Shown here: positions 48,243 to 60,700 of the stretch, piece after piece
Position numbering within the stretch: the first letter of the stretch is position 1
Layout of the letters: each line of letters opens with the position of its first letter
Assembly: GCF_034702125.1 (NCBI RefSeq)
Contig: NC_085867.1
Coordinates: 42,276,483-42,340,482 of the forward strand
DNA length: 64,000 nt
DNA from: Engraulis encrasicolus
Lineage: Eukaryota > Chordata > Actinopteri > Clupeiformes > Engraulidae
Reading direction: 5' to 3'
Made by a program: the position numbers and the translations under genes
The notes under the pieces: model-generated
What the model was told of the DNA's origin: nothing
What the model saw: the letters and a program-made list of their open reading frames with translations, nothing else
The model's database searches: none

Positions 48243-48530
48243 ATGTCGTCGACGTGTGGGGAGTTTGCTGAGCACGTGTGGAAACCTGGCTCGTGTAAGA
48301 ACTGCTTCCATCCGCGCAGTGCCCACCACCGTCACAACAACACCACTGCCACTGGCACCACCACTGTTGTCGTGCCCGTCTTCTCTCGGATGAGCGTGGG
48401 GGACAGTGAAGATGGTGACGGCGTGACCTTTGCGTCACCGTGCGCCAAGCCCACCATTGCGGTCAGGCCCACCATGATGAGCGCCGAGTGCGTGGAGGTG
48501 GAGGCCAACGGTGGCACCAACAGAGAGCAG
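48243..48530 (+). CDS. PRAG1: PRAG1 coding exon 1 (initiator)
   Basis: The ATG (AACAATGT, A at -3) opens MSSTCGEFAEHVWKPGSCKN, the conserved N-terminus shared by PRAG1 and PEAK1 with its Cys18-x-x-Cys21 pair. KPTIAVRPTMM follows at about 78-88. The donor is GAGCAG|GTAAAA at 48530, phase 0. The exon likely begins at an acceptor near 48013 (TTTGTTTCAG) or 48057 (CCCTGCAG). Two very short upstream ORFs precede the ATG. Confidence 0.93.
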
Positions 48531-51500
48531 GTAAAAATGAATCAAAGTGGCCTACTAAATGGTCCACAAAATGGTGGAATGTATTTTTTGGGTGTTTTGC
48601 CTTTATGAAGATAGGATAGTAGAGAGTGACAGGAGGAAAGTAGTGGGAAAGAGAGATTAAGGGTTAGGATTCAAACCTCCCCATGGTCCCAATTGGCAAT
48701 CTTGCGCACATTTGGTACGTGTGTATTTGTGTATTGCACAATAACACTCCCAGTGAACTATATTTTTTTACTATCTATTGCTGACTGAAGGTTGAGTCAT
48801 CCTGGCTGTCATATCAAGCAGCTAAAGTGAATCATAATGTCCCACTCTAATTTGTTGGTAGTATATCTATTGCTGATTGAAGGTTGAGTCAGTCAGTCAG
48901 CCTGGCTGCCCTACCAAACCTCGTAGACAGGGCTTGGCCTAGCTGACATCCTATTAGCCAGAGCGTTCTCAGAGGCGGAGATCGACAGAACGGGCATCTA
49001 TGAAGTGCCTAGGGATAGGGATATTCTGATGCAAATTGCGGGTACCACAAACACCTCTGGGGACCGTGTGTCACCATATTTGTTTTCCTGCTCTTTTAAC
49101 CCAAGTAAACAAACTTGAATTTGGTCAGTGAGGTAAGGGTTTAAGGAAGGCAAGATGTATACAGTATTTACAAGATAGCTGTCCAATAATGTCTCTTATC
49201 AACATGAATCAGATAGTTTGGCCTAATTGGTACATTAAGTAAGTAAGTAAGTTGAGGCAAATGTATTCCCCCAGGTCTCTTAAGCATTCAAAGCAGTCCT
49301 TTAGCTGTAGCTGGTAGGCCAGCCATCAATGGTAATTGCCGGATGTTGGGCTGTGTTTGCATGGTTAATCTGAGGTCAAAGTCCACCCCGAAAAGGGATG
49401 GGCGCTTTACTTTGAGGTTTTAAATTCCTCTGTGCATTTTTCTCTTGCTCCAAACAGTGTAGATTCAGCACATACTGAAAGCTAACACCAACGCTGTTTT
49501 TTCATAGAAAGTGTGATCAGTTAAGCATTTTGCCTTCCAATAGTTCAGAATCGATATATGGAGAACACTGATGCCGTCAAAAGGAGATCAGAACCTAGAG
49601 AATCTTTGGAAAAATGAACCCATATCCCACTGTAAGATCTCTGCGTACGGTTGGGAATAACAAAGAACCAAAAGATCCAGAAAAAGAACACATCTCTAAC
49701 ATCATTCACACAACTATCCCTCTCACTGTCCCATTACGGTGACAATTTTTCCGCTCGATGTCACACCCTTTTGTTGAATTCGGCCTGGTCTGTGACTGTC
49801 CACAACGATCAGTTGTGGAATCTGTTTTAGTAATGTTGCAGTGCAACTGAAATCCGCAAAGTAATTAATTTACATTCCTAAATAATTCCCCGAATGCCAA
49901 CGTGATCCCGAAAAAGGAAGCAGAGACGCTTAACAGAGAGATTAGTGTGTGATTATTCAGATGGATTTCTAAGATGGAAAAAAGCTTTAATGCTTTAATG
50001 GAATTTATATTGATCAAATTTTCACCTTTATCCCCTACCTCTGTGGGGCCTCTCTCTCTCGCTCTCTCTCTCTAGCTCTCTCTCTCTCGCTCTCTCTCTC
50101 TCGCTCTCTCTCTCTCGCTCTCACGCTATCTCTCTCTCTCTCTCGCTCTCTCACTCTCTCGCTCGCTCGCTCTGTGTGGCTTTGGGCAGATTAGGAATAG
50201 TAGTTGTGGATAAATGTGTAGGAATGCGCATGAAATGTTCACTTGGTACTTAGTGTAATTAATTGTAGCTTTGTATTTCTATTGCTAAGCTGTCTTTGTA
50301 ATACTATTCATATAATATATCATGCAATTATATTATATACATTATATCATAATTATACTAAGACAAAAGGGTAGCAACTGCAGCAAAGATAGCGTTTCAC
50401 TGTCTGTTAAACTCAATTTGTTTTTGGTAAGAAATCCCTGACCAATACAATCCTTGAATCTCATCCTCTCTTAGAACTTTGACAGCAGCGGCACAAGAGA
50501 CAGGCTGGAGATGAAGAGGGTTCTGGAACTGGGCCCGCTGTACATTGGCAACAACATCTGCACCACGGCGCTCAAGGACACCGTATGCCAGAGCGCCCTC
50601 CTGGGGAAGGCAGACTACTCCTCCAACAAACTCTCTCCTGGCACTCCAACCAAAGACTCAACAGGAGCTCTTAGTAACACTGGCGAAACTCGCATAGACG
50701 CCATTGGCCCTCAAACGCCAATGGTAAATGGGTTCAGCCCGACACGCATGTCGCCAATCAACGGCGTAGAGCATACCACGTTAACGTCCATTAAAAGTCC
50801 GCAACACCAGGGACCCGCCTCACCTCCTCTGGGTTCGGACCTGCGTCAGGCAAGCCTGTCAGACTCCTGTTCATTGTGTAGCAGTCCCGACTCTGTCACT
50901 GGACCTTCAGAATTTCATCAGAATGGCCTCCTAGAGTCTGCTAATGTTTTTGCTCAAAACGGGCCGGCCAGTGCCGAACCCATCTACGCAGAAAGTGCCA
51001 AGTGTAAGAGGCGAGCGCAGCAGGGAAAGAGGAAGGAACAGCAGCAGCGTCAACAACAGCTGTCAGAGCTTGAGTTGAAGTTGGAGGAAGAGGCCAAGGC
51101 TGTTGGTGAGAATCAGCGGACCACAATCACCGTCATGGCGGCACACACCGAGAACAACAATCGCACCTTCTACCTTAGCAGCCCGGACTCGGCCGTTTGC
51201 ACCCAGTGGCCGCACTTTAGCCCCCCCGCGCTCCACGACACCCGCAGCCCCACCTTCAAGTGGCCCGCGCCCCTTGCACTCCTCACCGTGGAGACCCTCC
51301 ACAACACCTCTGGTCCCCTGCAGCCCAAACCCCAGCGCAGCCCACCCTTGCCCCCCAAAAGGAACCCCTGTTCCCCCAGACTGGGCACCTCGAGTCTGTC
51401 ACTCACCCACCTTCCCGATCTGAACGGCGGCGTGTCTGCTGCGATGTCCGCAACGGTCTTCAAATCTCACCATTCCAGCAGTTCGCCCGCGGGCCTGTTC

Positions 51501-54500
51501 ACCAATGGCAACGGCATGGACAGGAGACAGAAGCTCTCCTGCAGCACTTTGACCTCCTCTGTGGGCATCGAGGAAGAGGAGGAGGAGGAGGAGGAGGAGG
51601 AAGAGGATATGGCTGAACTCAGCAGAGAACATCCTGCAAGCAAGGTTGCCACCATCATCACCATCGCCACCACCACCACTACTACTACTGTTGCTGCTGC
51701 TGCAACGGCAACTGTCTGTAATGATCACAACAAGGACTATAGCTCCAGTATGCGGCCCGGCGACGAGAGGGGCGCCGCAGCAGACAATGGTGCCAGTCAG
51801 GAGCAGGCAGCCATACGAGGAGGCACACAACAGCAGCAGGGCACCAGCGGCGGCATTGGCAGTCCCAGTGGCAGCATGTTGGCAGCCAGGACGGCCGCAT
51901 CAGCAGCCGCAGCCTCAGCATCCCGCATCCATCATGGGCAACATGACCCCGCTAAAGGGAAAGTGGCCAGCCGGGAAACCACCACCACCACCACCACCAC
52001 CACGCCACCTCCACCTCCTCCCAAGAAACAGCACAGGTAAGCAGGATTTGCAGTATGTTACCTCAGGTGTTTTTTTTGCGCTCTGTAGAAAACACTCACG
52101 GCCAGGGATTTTGATTTACGTTTCTGGAAGTGGGTGTGCTCACCATGCTTGTGTAACTGTGATGCTATTGAGTTCTGATACTGAGTTTCTGAATATCAAT
52201 ATTTTATTATCTCAGAGTGCTCAGTATCAATCTTCATGGGTGCTCCAGCCCCAAGGCACCCACAGAATTGAAATTTCAACTTTGCAACTACCTCTTAGGC
52301 AGGACACCCTTGAAAAAGAGAATTTTAATCACAATGGGTCATTTGTTTCCCGGTAAAATACAGGGTTAATGATAAAATGAAACAATTGGCGCCTATGCTC
52401 GTTGCCAAAGTCAACGGTTTGCCTGTAGATGAATTTCCACTCTAGTTTATTCAGACTGTTTATTCAGTGGCGTCATGTTTCTTGTGACTGTGATTTGTTA
52501 AGTGGGTGTGCTGCAGGAGGAAATACTGATACAGCCAGCAAAGCGAATGACCCAGTCAAACCAATGAGTTTATGGGTTAATTAATCATATCTGCCGTCAT
52601 TGTGTTGGATTGCATCACCACTGTGATGTAGGAACCATGGTGCTCTAATAAAGCAGTGGGAAGACACAAGGAATGTTTTTATTTTCTATAATTATTATAA
52701 TTAACTATAATCGGAACAATTGGAGCATATGAAGAGCTCTTTTCCAAAACGCTATATCCACCATTTTTGCCTTTTTGCATTTTAATATTGGAATTGACTG
52801 TTAAGAGGTCCTATCACCTATGTGTGAATTCTTGCCATTCAAATGTTTTGACAACATACCTTAAAACTTCTATAAAAATGAATTTTGCAATGCATTTCAA
52901 TGGAATGCCAAATACAAAAATGTAAATTTCCCAACATTCTATAAAATGGATATATCTCATTTTGGAGCTCTTCATATATTGTCATTTATTATACCACATT
53001 TGAAAATAAGTCAGAGTTTAGCCGTCCTTGTATTGCAACAAAGCTGCCTCACGTGGACTGCAACAATAATTGTTAATTTCTAATGAGTCATCCAACCATA
53101 CCATGTAGTTCTGCTCAAAACAACCCATCTCTTCATTGCCATCCTTTGTCACCAACTTCTTTTCAGTCTGAAATGGCTGAGCCTGATTAGGCCAGCTAAT
53201 CATGAGGTTTCCAAGTAGTCCTCTGTTGTAGTGTGTCGATAATGAATTCCTTGTTTAATTCACACTGGTGGTGCACATTTTCCTTTGTGCGTGAGCACTA
53301 AACCACTGCTTACAATGTGTCTCCCCGAGGATAATGAACAAAGGCTTTGCTGCATGTTAGACGGCAACATTGGCTTGGCTACGGACAATATTTACTGTAT
53401 TATTTATTTTATTGAACCTAAAAATAATAGCTATTATATAGTAGATAATGGCTAATATTATTTCATGATTACAAAAATACTCTTCAAAATACTAATCAAA
53501 TGAAAGGTGCCCACAGGTCATAGTTCGCAGGAAAGATGTGATCAATTTAGGCCTACACAATCATCATCTGTCAGATTTGCAGCCTGAAGACATTTATTTT
53601 CAAGTATCAACCTTCAAGTTAATCAGTGAAGCAGTATGCAGTTGTATATTGGAATATGGTCGCTTTATAGAAAATCAACATCCATGCTAATATGACTGGC
53701 TTCTGTGTTGCGACTGATGTCCTACTATGACTTGACCTAATAAAAGCAGAAGTGGGCTTCACTTAGACAACTTTAAGTAATTTTTAGAATGTTGACTAAA
53801 CATTCAGAAAACCAAGAATGGGAAACTGGACGCCGTGCTGTCCTATACTGCCATCCAACATTCTGCCATGGAATAATATACAAATTAAAAAAGGATTTCA
53901 AGTATTCAGACCTCGCTGAAAAGAAAATGAATTGGACTTTGTTCTGCACCTTGACCAGGAATGTGCACAATCTTCGTCCTCAACTGCATACAAGACTGTA
54001 TGGTTACAGTACTGGTATATTCCCCTTGTGTACAATGCTGAACAGTAGGCAACAAAGCTATTTTAAATTCTACTGTACTGGTAGACAAGTGTCTGTCAGG
54101 CCCTGAAGGAGGTGGGTCACCCATTTCACGCCATGGAAAAGTACCATATGGTCTCGTCTTGGATAGGGCAGCACTGGCATTGGATAGCTTGAGGATCTAG
54201 ATTATTTTTATGAAAACATAAATGACCCGCAAAGCCATTGCGCAAGCTTACAGGTACATCACCAGGACTTGCATCTATGCGGTTCACTGAGATTGTAATC
54301 ATTTTGCTTTGTATACAGTGTGTGCAGTACACGTGTTGTATTTTGGGTGAACTGCCACCTTTTCTGGTTCAGGTGATTTCACCCAGAAGCTTGGAATTTA
54401 AATTATTTGATTTAATCAGATTAAGGAACAGAAATGTGCACTAAGCATGGATCAAATCCTGTAAATGTCTGACGGGCAACTGTACAAAGCTAAAATTAGA

Positions 54501-55860
54501 TTGTAGCTGCAACAGTTTGTGTGCAGTTCTCAGTTTTCAGTTGGCACTTATTTCCTCTTCCACAATTTGCAGTTTTTTGGGAGAGGCGGTGAATTATTTC
54601 ACAAGAGTAAAGGTATGATTATTTTTGGCCATGCCTGTGTATATAATTCATCTACTTGTGATAACCTGTCACAAATCAGATGAGGTTTTGGTGATGGTGG
54701 CAATAAAATATCTAATAATAATATCTAATATCTATCTAATAATAATTTATAGGCCAAGTCAGATGTGTGAAAATACCACTTCCTAAAAGTTGCTGGTGAC
54801 AATCTATATACAGCACTTACTGTAAATGGACAAGTGCTGTACTCACAATTTGCCATTAAGTTCCCAACTCTTTTATCTAAGTGAGTGGTGGCATTCATGA
54901 ACGGCAAAAGATTTGGAATGTTGAGCCCCCGTGGTGGAGTTGTGATCTGATTCCAGATCCTTAGCTTTAGCTGACATGCACTAAAAGCCTAGTCAGGGCC
55001 ACTCGATTGTGCAGACTTCAGAGGCACCTGACTGACTAAATTGAGATTACTTCTTTTCCTAAAGATGTGCTTTAATGCCTTTATTGCGATAGGACAGTGA
55101 AGAATAGACCGGAAACAACGGAAAGAGGGAGATGGGGTAGGGCTGAGAAATGACCCAGGCCGGATTTGAATCTGGGGAATGTAGCGTAGGCTGTATATGT
55201 TATAGGGCAATGGTCTCCCCATGGAGATGTGTGTATTTTTCCCCAAGGGCCAAATTATGTAGCACTTAAATGAGGCTGAGGACCAAACAAATCACCATAC
55301 TGTATGGGCACCGATAGCATACATGTATGTTTTCATTTGTTCTAACCTCGTGGCGGGCCACATTTTTGCCATAGCCGGGCCGGATCTGGCCCGTGTGCCG
55401 CCATTTGTAGACCACTGGTATACGGCTTAGAACCACCTACATTCAGACTGTTGACATCAAATTCTAGTGGACAGAATTTCTTTTACATGTGAATTCAAGA
55501 ACAGTGTCAACAGCACTGCATTTGGCTTGTGAGAGGATGAGATTAGTTTTTCCATTTCATTTGGGGCCCCTGCTCTGCATAATGTTATGCAAGCGTTCTG
55601 CTAAACTAATCAATATTCAAAAGCTTATTTGCTCTCTGTTATGGGTACAGTCTGTTGATGTTCTGTGGTTTTTCACATGTTGCCGGTTATGAAAAAAAAG
55701 CGTTGTCATGACTGGAGCAGCAGCGAGGTACCATTTGCTCAGTACCAGTAAATCATTTAATAACCAGATGGTTGAAAATGTGCTTTTAATTATTGAGCTA
55801 GTAAAGCCGCCCTTTGCTTCAATTTTTAAACGACCTGATGTGCACTGATCCAGACCAGCT

Positions 55861-55896
<36 letters not shown>

Positions 55897-57672
55897 AACA
55901 GTCTGCCTGTAAAAAGCACAGCAGTAGCCAGCCGTCTCCCCCACCTTGTAGCTCCGTAGACGCCGCCTTTGTAGGTTGTCAAGTCAACTCCCCCGTAAGC
56001 AAGCAGCCACAGCAGCAGGTGGGTCAGGGAGAAACCCAGAAGGAGGTAGCAGAGCCGGGGCCAAGCAGACTGCCATGCCCCCTCTGGCAGCTCCCATACA
56101 GGGAAGCCGGCAGGGGGGGGACAAAGAGCTCAGTTGTCCCAGGCCCAGGGGGAAGTGGGGCCCATAATTGAGTCCTCATTACGTTATATGTATTGGGTGG
56201 GGCGGCCTTTCAGATGACTTTGTCTCGGGGACGATCAAAGCCGTTAGCGGCCCTGCCCTCCCTCCCATCCATGCACCGACTCCCCATGCCAAGGCCCTCT
56301 GCCCCACGGGCTTACTGTGCCCCCACTGTGTGTGCGGCCGTGCCGAGCTGAGACGAGATGATAGCATCTAACCGCTAACCGTGTCCAAAAGAGGAAGAGT
56401 GCTGGGAAAGAGAACTATAACTACTACTACTGTGTGCGTGTTTGTGTGTGTGTGACTGGCTACTGAAGTACAGCTGGCCTCTTTTTGTTGTGGTTCAGTA
56501 AAGCTACTGGTTGGACTAGTCGTCTCCCTAACGGCAACTGGGGATTGTTGACGTGAAAATATGCAATAGCTGGAATCTGCAGAACTGTTTTCGTTTTGAA
56601 AGTGGAGGCACGTGAGAGAGATGCTGTTGCTCGAGTGGGACATATGCAGCACTTTGCTTTTTCTGCTGTCGTCGCCTTCAGCCAAAGGTACGTTGTCGAC
56701 TATTACATGACTTTGGATACCAAGACATGCACAAGTGAAGTGTACTATGTTGTTAAGTGCAGCTTTTGGCAAAACGAAGGTCCCCAGAGACAGGTCTGGG
56801 CATGTGAAAGATGGAAACAACCAAACGTAAACATGATGTGATGCAGGTGCACCTTTGGTTCATGCCATTAGACCCAATTGTGAATACCTTAAAAGGGCAT
56901 CAGTGTTTGCTTCCCTAAAATGTCATTGTCATTGTCTCATTGTCACTGGTAAAATAAAGATGGTACGATTGTTTCAAATAACACAGAAGAGAAACCTCAC
57001 CGAGCTTGGTCATCCCAAAAACTAGGTTATTAATGGGTGGTTGTGGTCGGATAGTTGAATTTAGGTTGTGAGTGACGTTGGTTGTTGGGGCCGCTTCCTC
57101 GATGCATTGTGCAGTACTTGATGAGGTAAAATTTTGTAAATGATGGGTGGTGAGTGATGTCTATATAACTGTATTTACAAAACCCCAGGTGACTGTCTCA
57201 TAGGCATTTTTCACCGTTCACCTTCACACAGTACATACAATGTTACTCAACATTTTGCAGGTTTTATTATGGATGGAAAGGTTTCAAAGGTTTTATTATG
57301 GATGGAAAATAAGCTTACGCACATTTGTACGACATTGTTGCTTTTAAGAATAAGTGTTCTGTGGGGACAAATTTTACTGCCTTATTTCAGCGAACCGGAC
57401 AAGGCTTTCAAACAGCGGAAGCTTCCATTGAATCCACGTCTGTTCAGTGTTGAGATTATTCACAAGTTTCCTTTACGTAAACAAATTATTTGCATGTTAA
57501 ATGTATCAGGAAAGACGTGTTTCTGCAGGCCCTCAAGCTGATAATCGAGTCACTTTATTATCACTCCAACTGTAACCACTTCACAAAGTGAAACAAAACA
57601 ATGTTTCTTGGGGAACCATTGTTGATGCATGCAAATGTGGAAACACAGAAGAGACAAGACAGACACACCACA

Positions 57673-57715
<43 letters not shown>

Positions 57716-60700
57716 GTCAAAGACGTGCAAAATGGCATTGTCATTCAGTGTAACGGATGCCTTCTGCTGACTGTAACTGTAAAAAACATGACTCTTTTTA
57801 TTTATTTATTGTTACAGGGAATTCATGAAAGCCTCTGCTGTCATCCATTCACTTGAAACAATTTAAAAATCATGTTTTTTTGCAGTTACAGTCGGCGGAA
57901 GGTGTCCGTAACACTGAATGACAAAGACGTCTTTGACACACACTCACTCACTCACTCACACTAACACTCACATTTCACATGTTTCAAACGGCATGTTTCT
58001 TGGTGTGTGCAGGCCATGCCCCAAGATGAACCGTAGCAGTTTGGAGCTGGATCAGCGGAGCCAGAGGGGATCTGTGGACAGTCTGGTCCAGTCTCCTGGA
58101 GGGATGTCCAGCCTAGCCCAGTCTCCTGGAGGGATGTCCAGCCTAGCCCAGTCTCCTGGAGGGATGTCCAGCCTAGCCCAGTCTCCTGGAGGGATGTCCA
58201 GCCTAGCCCAGTCTCCTGGAGGGATGTCCAGTCTGGGTCACTCTCCTGGAAGGCTGGGTAGCCTTGGGCACTCTACTGGAGGGCTGGGCAGAAGCAGGAT
58301 CAACAGCTCCACCGACAGCCTGCAACCTGACACCTGTGAGTGAGAACTTTAAAAATGATACTTTTAGAGACCTTATTTGACTTTTGTAAAGTTGACTGTA
58401 CACGAAAACTTTACAGCAAAGCCATCAAAGTGTTTCAATAACACATAAAGTTTTATGCTTAAGTAGATCATCTTAAAAATACCAAATGATAGCTTCAAAT
58501 GCCTTTCCTCTTAATATGTTCTCTGTCCTTAACCCATTTGACCTCAAAATGCCTACCAGGGTTCCCACGGGTCATGGAATTTCTGGAATATCATGGAATT
58601 TCATAAAAGTTTTTCCAGTCATGGAAAGTCATGGAATTTCAGCATTTTGCATGCTCAGTCATGGAATATCATGGAATTTTTTTAACAGTTGTGTAAAAGC
58701 AGAAACTTTGTTTGGTGTATAACATTGTTTCTTATTAGTTATCCTAAAACGCTTCGCCAGAAACTGTTTGGTTTCACGCCGTTATGTGCAACATTCTAGA
58801 ATGCAATGAGCCCACTCAAGTCTGGCGGTGGCTCTGCGTCGGCTCTAGGGGTGAAGATAATGTTTGAAGATAATGTCTGCTTTTTGGGTCTGGAAAGTCT
58901 TGGAAAATCATGGAATTTTATATCTGAATTAGAGTGGGAACCCTATCCTACTAAAAAGGCCAGTTTTTGCCATGGGGCATTCTACTGTATAGACAGGCTC
59001 ATAAAACCTGAGGATTTTGTACCTGGCATTAAATGTAAAAACACACTGATGCGTCTCCCGGTCAAAATGGGTTAAACATGTTCGTCTCACTAACCTACTT
59101 GTTGTTTTTAGTTACGTATTAACGTATATTAACTTAGTAAAAAATGTGTGAAAATCCAAAATCTTCCAACCAAACAAACATTAGACAATTAAGTAAAAAA
59201 TTTCAAGCTAAAAATGTATTTGTTCCCTTTCGTGTCACCAGGTGGCTTGGATGGGCCTTTCTCCACCACCCTAGTGATCTCGGTCCCAAGCTCCCCCCGC
59301 GCGGACTCCACCCCTCCGTGCATGAGCCCAGCTCCGGTGCCGTCCCAGCAACCCCAGCCCCCTCCCCTGCCGGAGAAGAAGCTCATCAACCGCACGCTAT
59401 CGGCGCCCGGCGAGACCAGGAACAGGATGGCCTCGCTAGGCCGACCGCACCTGCCATTGTGCGGCTCCGAGCAGAACGTGTCCGCCATTCGTCCCGACGT
59501 CGCCCCCTCCAGCTCCAGCTCCAGCTCCGTCGTCGACGTCACACCGCCCTTCCACTCGTCGTCCGACTGCCTGGACAGAGGTCCGCCGCCCCTGAACCGT
59601 TCGCTCGGCTCCCCCATCAACAAAGAGACGAGGCTGGGCGTGGCAGGGCGCCTCAACACCCACAGGCGCGGCAGCGTGACCACGGCCTCCTCTCCTCAGC
59701 TGAGCTCCCCGGGCTCCTCCCCCGGCCCGGCCCCCACTCCCTCGGGCTCCACGCTGCACCTGCAGACCCTGCTGAGCAACATGGACAGCCGCGAGTGCAT
59801 CTACTCTAAGCTGGGCGGCCTCTATGCCGAGTCGCTGCGCCGGCTGGCCATCAAGTGTGAGGAGCACTTCACGCGGAGCCAGAGGAGTAGCCTGCGCTTC
59901 GACGAGAGCAACTGGTCGCTCTTCAAGCTGACCTGCAACAAGCCCAGCTGCCAGGCGGGAGACGCCATCTACTACTCGGCCTCCTGTGCCACCGACGCCA
60001 GCAGCCCTTACGCCGTCAAGGTTAGCTTACCCAGAGCATGCTTTTGGCAAGTGATGGGTGACTTGGATTCAGAGGCTACAGTATAATCCAGTGCCGCATA
60101 TTGCAGAAGACCTGGTTTTACTTGTCCAAATAGGGCAATTGCACCTGTAAAACATGCTTAAAAAATGTGGCACTGGAGTGTAGCTTCTGAATCCAGGTTC
60201 CCCATGCAAAAAACATATTAATGTGTGGAATGATTTAGTTATTATTGTTACTACATAACATTATAAACTCAGCAAGATGTCAAGATATCACTCTTGTTCA
60301 TCATTACAAGAAATCTTGTCCCTGCCAACATCATGGTATGATCAAAGAAGGTGGATCTAAGAAGAAACGTCATTTTGTTTCTTTTCCGGTGTCCACTTTA
60401 TGTCGAGTGAACGCCCCCTTTAGGAGACCTTCGGTTAGGAGACCTTTGGAGTCCTGAGGTTGAGAATCAATGAAGTCCCCTTAGCGCTGTAGATGGTGGT
60501 AGCGCACATCTTGCGCAAACACCTCAAAAAAAGCAAAAGTAGTAGGGGACAACGCCCCCTTAGGAGACCAAACTTAAGCACACGCTTTTGCATTGAGTGG
60601 GTGTGTTTTGCGATATCTTAGTTTGATTCAGTATTTTTGGTATGATGGTGAAATTACAACATGAATCTACAGTTATTCCTCTTTGATGCTGTTTTCGCAA

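Noticed and set aside
57918..58013. Exon 3 of PRAG1 starting upstream in the CA/CT-rich stretch
   Set aside because: That part reads THTHSLTHTNTH-like repeat peptide. The acceptor at 58012 restores the frame and the KMNRSS homology.
59144..59809. Long alternative frames over PRAG1 exons 4 and 5 on both strands
   Set aside because: They are shadows caused by GC-rich coding sequence. The true frame is fixed by homology and phase-consistent splice sites.
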